Part shown: piece after piece, positions 51,256 to 52,634 of the stretch
Layout: the number at the start of each line of letters is the position of its first letter
Position numbering within the stretch: the first letter of the stretch is position 1
Source: Bacteroidales bacterium
GTDB lineage: Bacteria; Bacteroidota; Bacteroidia; Bacteroidales; VadinHA17
Assembly: GCA_021157415.1 (NCBI GenBank)
Contig: JAGGWN010000033.1
Location: 1 to 52,634 of the forward strand
Length of the DNA: 52,634 bases
Direction: 5' to 3'
The notes under the pieces: model-generated
What the model saw: the letters and a program-made list of their open reading frames with translations, nothing else
The model's database searches: none
What the model was told of the DNA's origin: nothing
Translations under genes and position numbers: made by a program

Positions 51256-52161
51256 ATGAAAATTAAAAGACTTTTCCCCGTATTATTTACAGCAGCATTT
51301 CTTTTTCAGGCAAGTGCTGCCATGGCGCAGGAAACCATGCAGACTAAAAAAATGCCAACACCCCGGCCCCCTGTTTACGGGATACCGGCCAAAACCCTGC
51401 CCAAAGGCCTGTGGATCATCCGGGGTTACTGGATCCACCCGTTCTTTGATAAAAAGCTGGATACCCATACCGGCGAGATGATCTCTCTGCCGGATAACAT
51501 GACTGTTTCATCCAACACGGCCATTGCCAAGGTCAGGTACGGGATTACCTCCAAATTAACAGCGATCCTGAATGTTCCGTTTGTTAACAAGAAAATGACC
51601 CTGCCGGATGTGACCAAAACCGGAACAGGCGTGGGGGACATTGTGGGAGCATTGCTCTGGAAGTTTCATCACAATAAAGAAAAGAAATTTCTCACTTCTC
51701 TGTTGTTCTATACCAAATATCCTGTAGGGAAATCCTATAATCTTGCTACCGATGAGCTTCCCCTGGGTACCGGATCCTTTGATGCGGGACTGGCTTTCCT
51801 GCCCGAGAAAGAATTTGGCAGGTTTGATATGCGCCTGTCTGCTTTTTATATTATGAGAGGTAAAAATAAGTCAGATATCAACCTGGGAGACATGACCCTG
51901 TTTTCTTGGAGTACAGCATACAATGCCAGCCGGAACTTTATCATGGAAGGCTCTTGGGTGTATAAAACAAGCGGAAACAATAAGCATAACGGTGTTGTTA
52001 TGGATGGGACTAATACGTATCAATTCCAATTTATTCCGGGAGCACAATACCGGATTGCACAGACTTTTCTTGTACAGATTGCCTTTCCGGTGACACTGAC
52101 AAGTAAAATGTCGTTTGACAGCACCATCGGTAGCTGGGTGGGATTATACTATCTTTTCTAA
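51256..52161 (+). CDS. Outer-membrane beta-barrel protein, phenol-degradation MetA-like
   Basis: This 301-residue protein has a signal peptide ending ASAAMAQ at about residue 24. The remainder alternates short beta strands and ends in tyrosine-phenylalanine (GLYYLF), as expected for a barrel. VRYGITSKLTAILNVPFVNK, GTGVGDIVGALLWKF and FLTSLLFYTKYPVG are patterns of the MetA-pathway-of-phenol-degradation family of putative outer-membrane transporters. Its place behind an ArsR and a FeMo-type gene suggests transport or sensing linked to metal or redox stress. Substrate unknown. Confidence 0.8.
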   Translation: MKIKRLFPVLFTAAFLFQASAAMAQETMQTKKMPTPRPPVYGIPAKTLPKGLWIIRGYWIHPFFDKKLDTHTGEMISLPDNMTVSSNTAIAKVRYGITSKLTAILNVPFVNKKMTLPDVTKTGTGVGDIVGALLWKFHHNKEKKFLTSLLFYTKYPVGKSYNLATDELPLGTGSFDAGLAFLPEKEFGRFDMRLSAFYIMRGKNKSDINLGDMTLFSWSTAYNASRNFIMEGSWVYKTSGNNKHNGVVMDGTNTYQFQFIPGAQYRIAQTFLVQIAFPVTLTSKMSFDSTIGSWVGLYYLF

Positions 52162-52203
52162 AATAATACATATTTAACTTATAAAAAACATGGAGGAAAA
52201 ATC

Positions 52204-52634
52204 ATGTATAAAAAAATTCTTTATCCGACTGACTTCAGCGAAAATGCCGAGATTGCTTACGAGTATGTCAAAAAACTGAAAGAAGCAGGCACTGAGGAAG
52301 TCGTAATTACGCACATCATTGAAGATCGTAAAATCAATGAATATTGGGATGTCCAGATGCAGATCAACGGAGGAAAACCAGGAAGAGCCAAAGAACATGC
52401 TGTTAAAAAGATCCTGGGAAAAGTATATGATCAACTAAAAGCAAAGGAAAAGGAGCTTCAGGAAATGGGATTAAAAGCCAGTATCCTTGTAGAACAAGCT
52501 GAGGTAGCATCCAGACAAATCTGTAAAGCTGCCGAACAAATGAATGCGTCCCTGATTGTTTTAGGGTATACCGGCACAAGCCCGTTACATGGATTTTTCA
52601 TGGGAAGTACGGTCAGGCATGTAGTCGAATTATC
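52204..52634 (+). CDS. Universal stress protein UspA family (cut by window edge)
   Basis: The frame runs 143 residues to the window end. TGGAGG lies 9 bases before the ATG. KKILYPTDFSENAEIAYEYV and the ATP-binding pattern VLGYTGTSPLHGFFMGSTVR are typical UspA features. Universal stress proteins respond to starvation and redox stress. It follows the outer-membrane protein by 42 bases and may share its transcript. Confidence 0.93.
   Translation, partial: MYKKILYPTDFSENAEIAYEYVKKLKEAGTEEVVITHIIEDRKINEYWDVQMQINGGKPGRAKEHAVKKILGKVYDQLKAKEKELQEMGLKASILVEQAEVASRQICKAAEQMNASLIVLGYTGTSPLHGFFMGSTVRHVVEL

Overview
The window looks like a chromosomal segment of a Bacteroidota bacterium, probably of the Bacteroidales/Marinilabiliales kind; no rRNA is present, so this rests on gene content. 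Supporting genes are gldF/gldG, GWxTD, DUF3078, DUF4340 and DUF6249 proteins and a FatA-type thioesterase. Many promoters carry the TAnnTTTG -7 box typical of this phylum, often with few Shine-Dalgarno sites.

Layout. (1) 1-9.5 kb is an accessory locus: an HlyD-type adaptor (cut by the window edge), a C39-peptidase ABC peptide exporter, a DUF559-like protein, a degenerate histidine kinase, a membrane TPR protein with an anti-sigma-like N-terminus, a 54-residue double-glycine-leader peptide, a large exported TPR-CHAT protease and an ECF sigma factor. This is the best candidate for a poorly described system: a secreted Pro/Gly/Glu-rich peptide, its exporter, a caspase-like protease and a sigma/anti-sigma pair. 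(2) 9.7-35.9 kb is mostly housekeeping: MscS channel, rlmB, GWxTD lipoprotein, acyl-ACP thioesterase, ABC-F, rlmD, AgcS symporter, tRNA-Ser(GCT), DUF4340-gldG-gldF, tryptophanase, DUF3078, GNAT, PAP2, macrodomain, pheT, surE, lpxB and SpoIID. (3) 36-52.6 kb is accessory and rich in regulation: a DUF6249/ECF sigma/anti-sigma module flanked by two copies of a 23-bp palindrome, arsR-arsC-osmC, a broken tetR, an NtrB/NtrC-type pair next to a candidate sigma-54 promoter and an SPW-repeat protein, and an ArsR / old-yellow-enzyme / binding-protein operon divergent from a two-cluster ferredoxin. It continues with a RAYT transposase inside an array of REP-like palindromes, gene remnants, and an ArsR / FeMo-cofactor-type / outer-membrane protein / UspA group.

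Three ArsR-family repressors each lie downstream of a -7 box that overlaps or adjoins an inverted repeat, which points to simple steric repression by metal- or redox-sensing regulators. A diverged 67-bp repeat (54/67 identical by hand alignment) occurs near both ends of the window, at 5219-5285 and 49701-49767. All family assignments come from reading motifs by eye; no database search was run.
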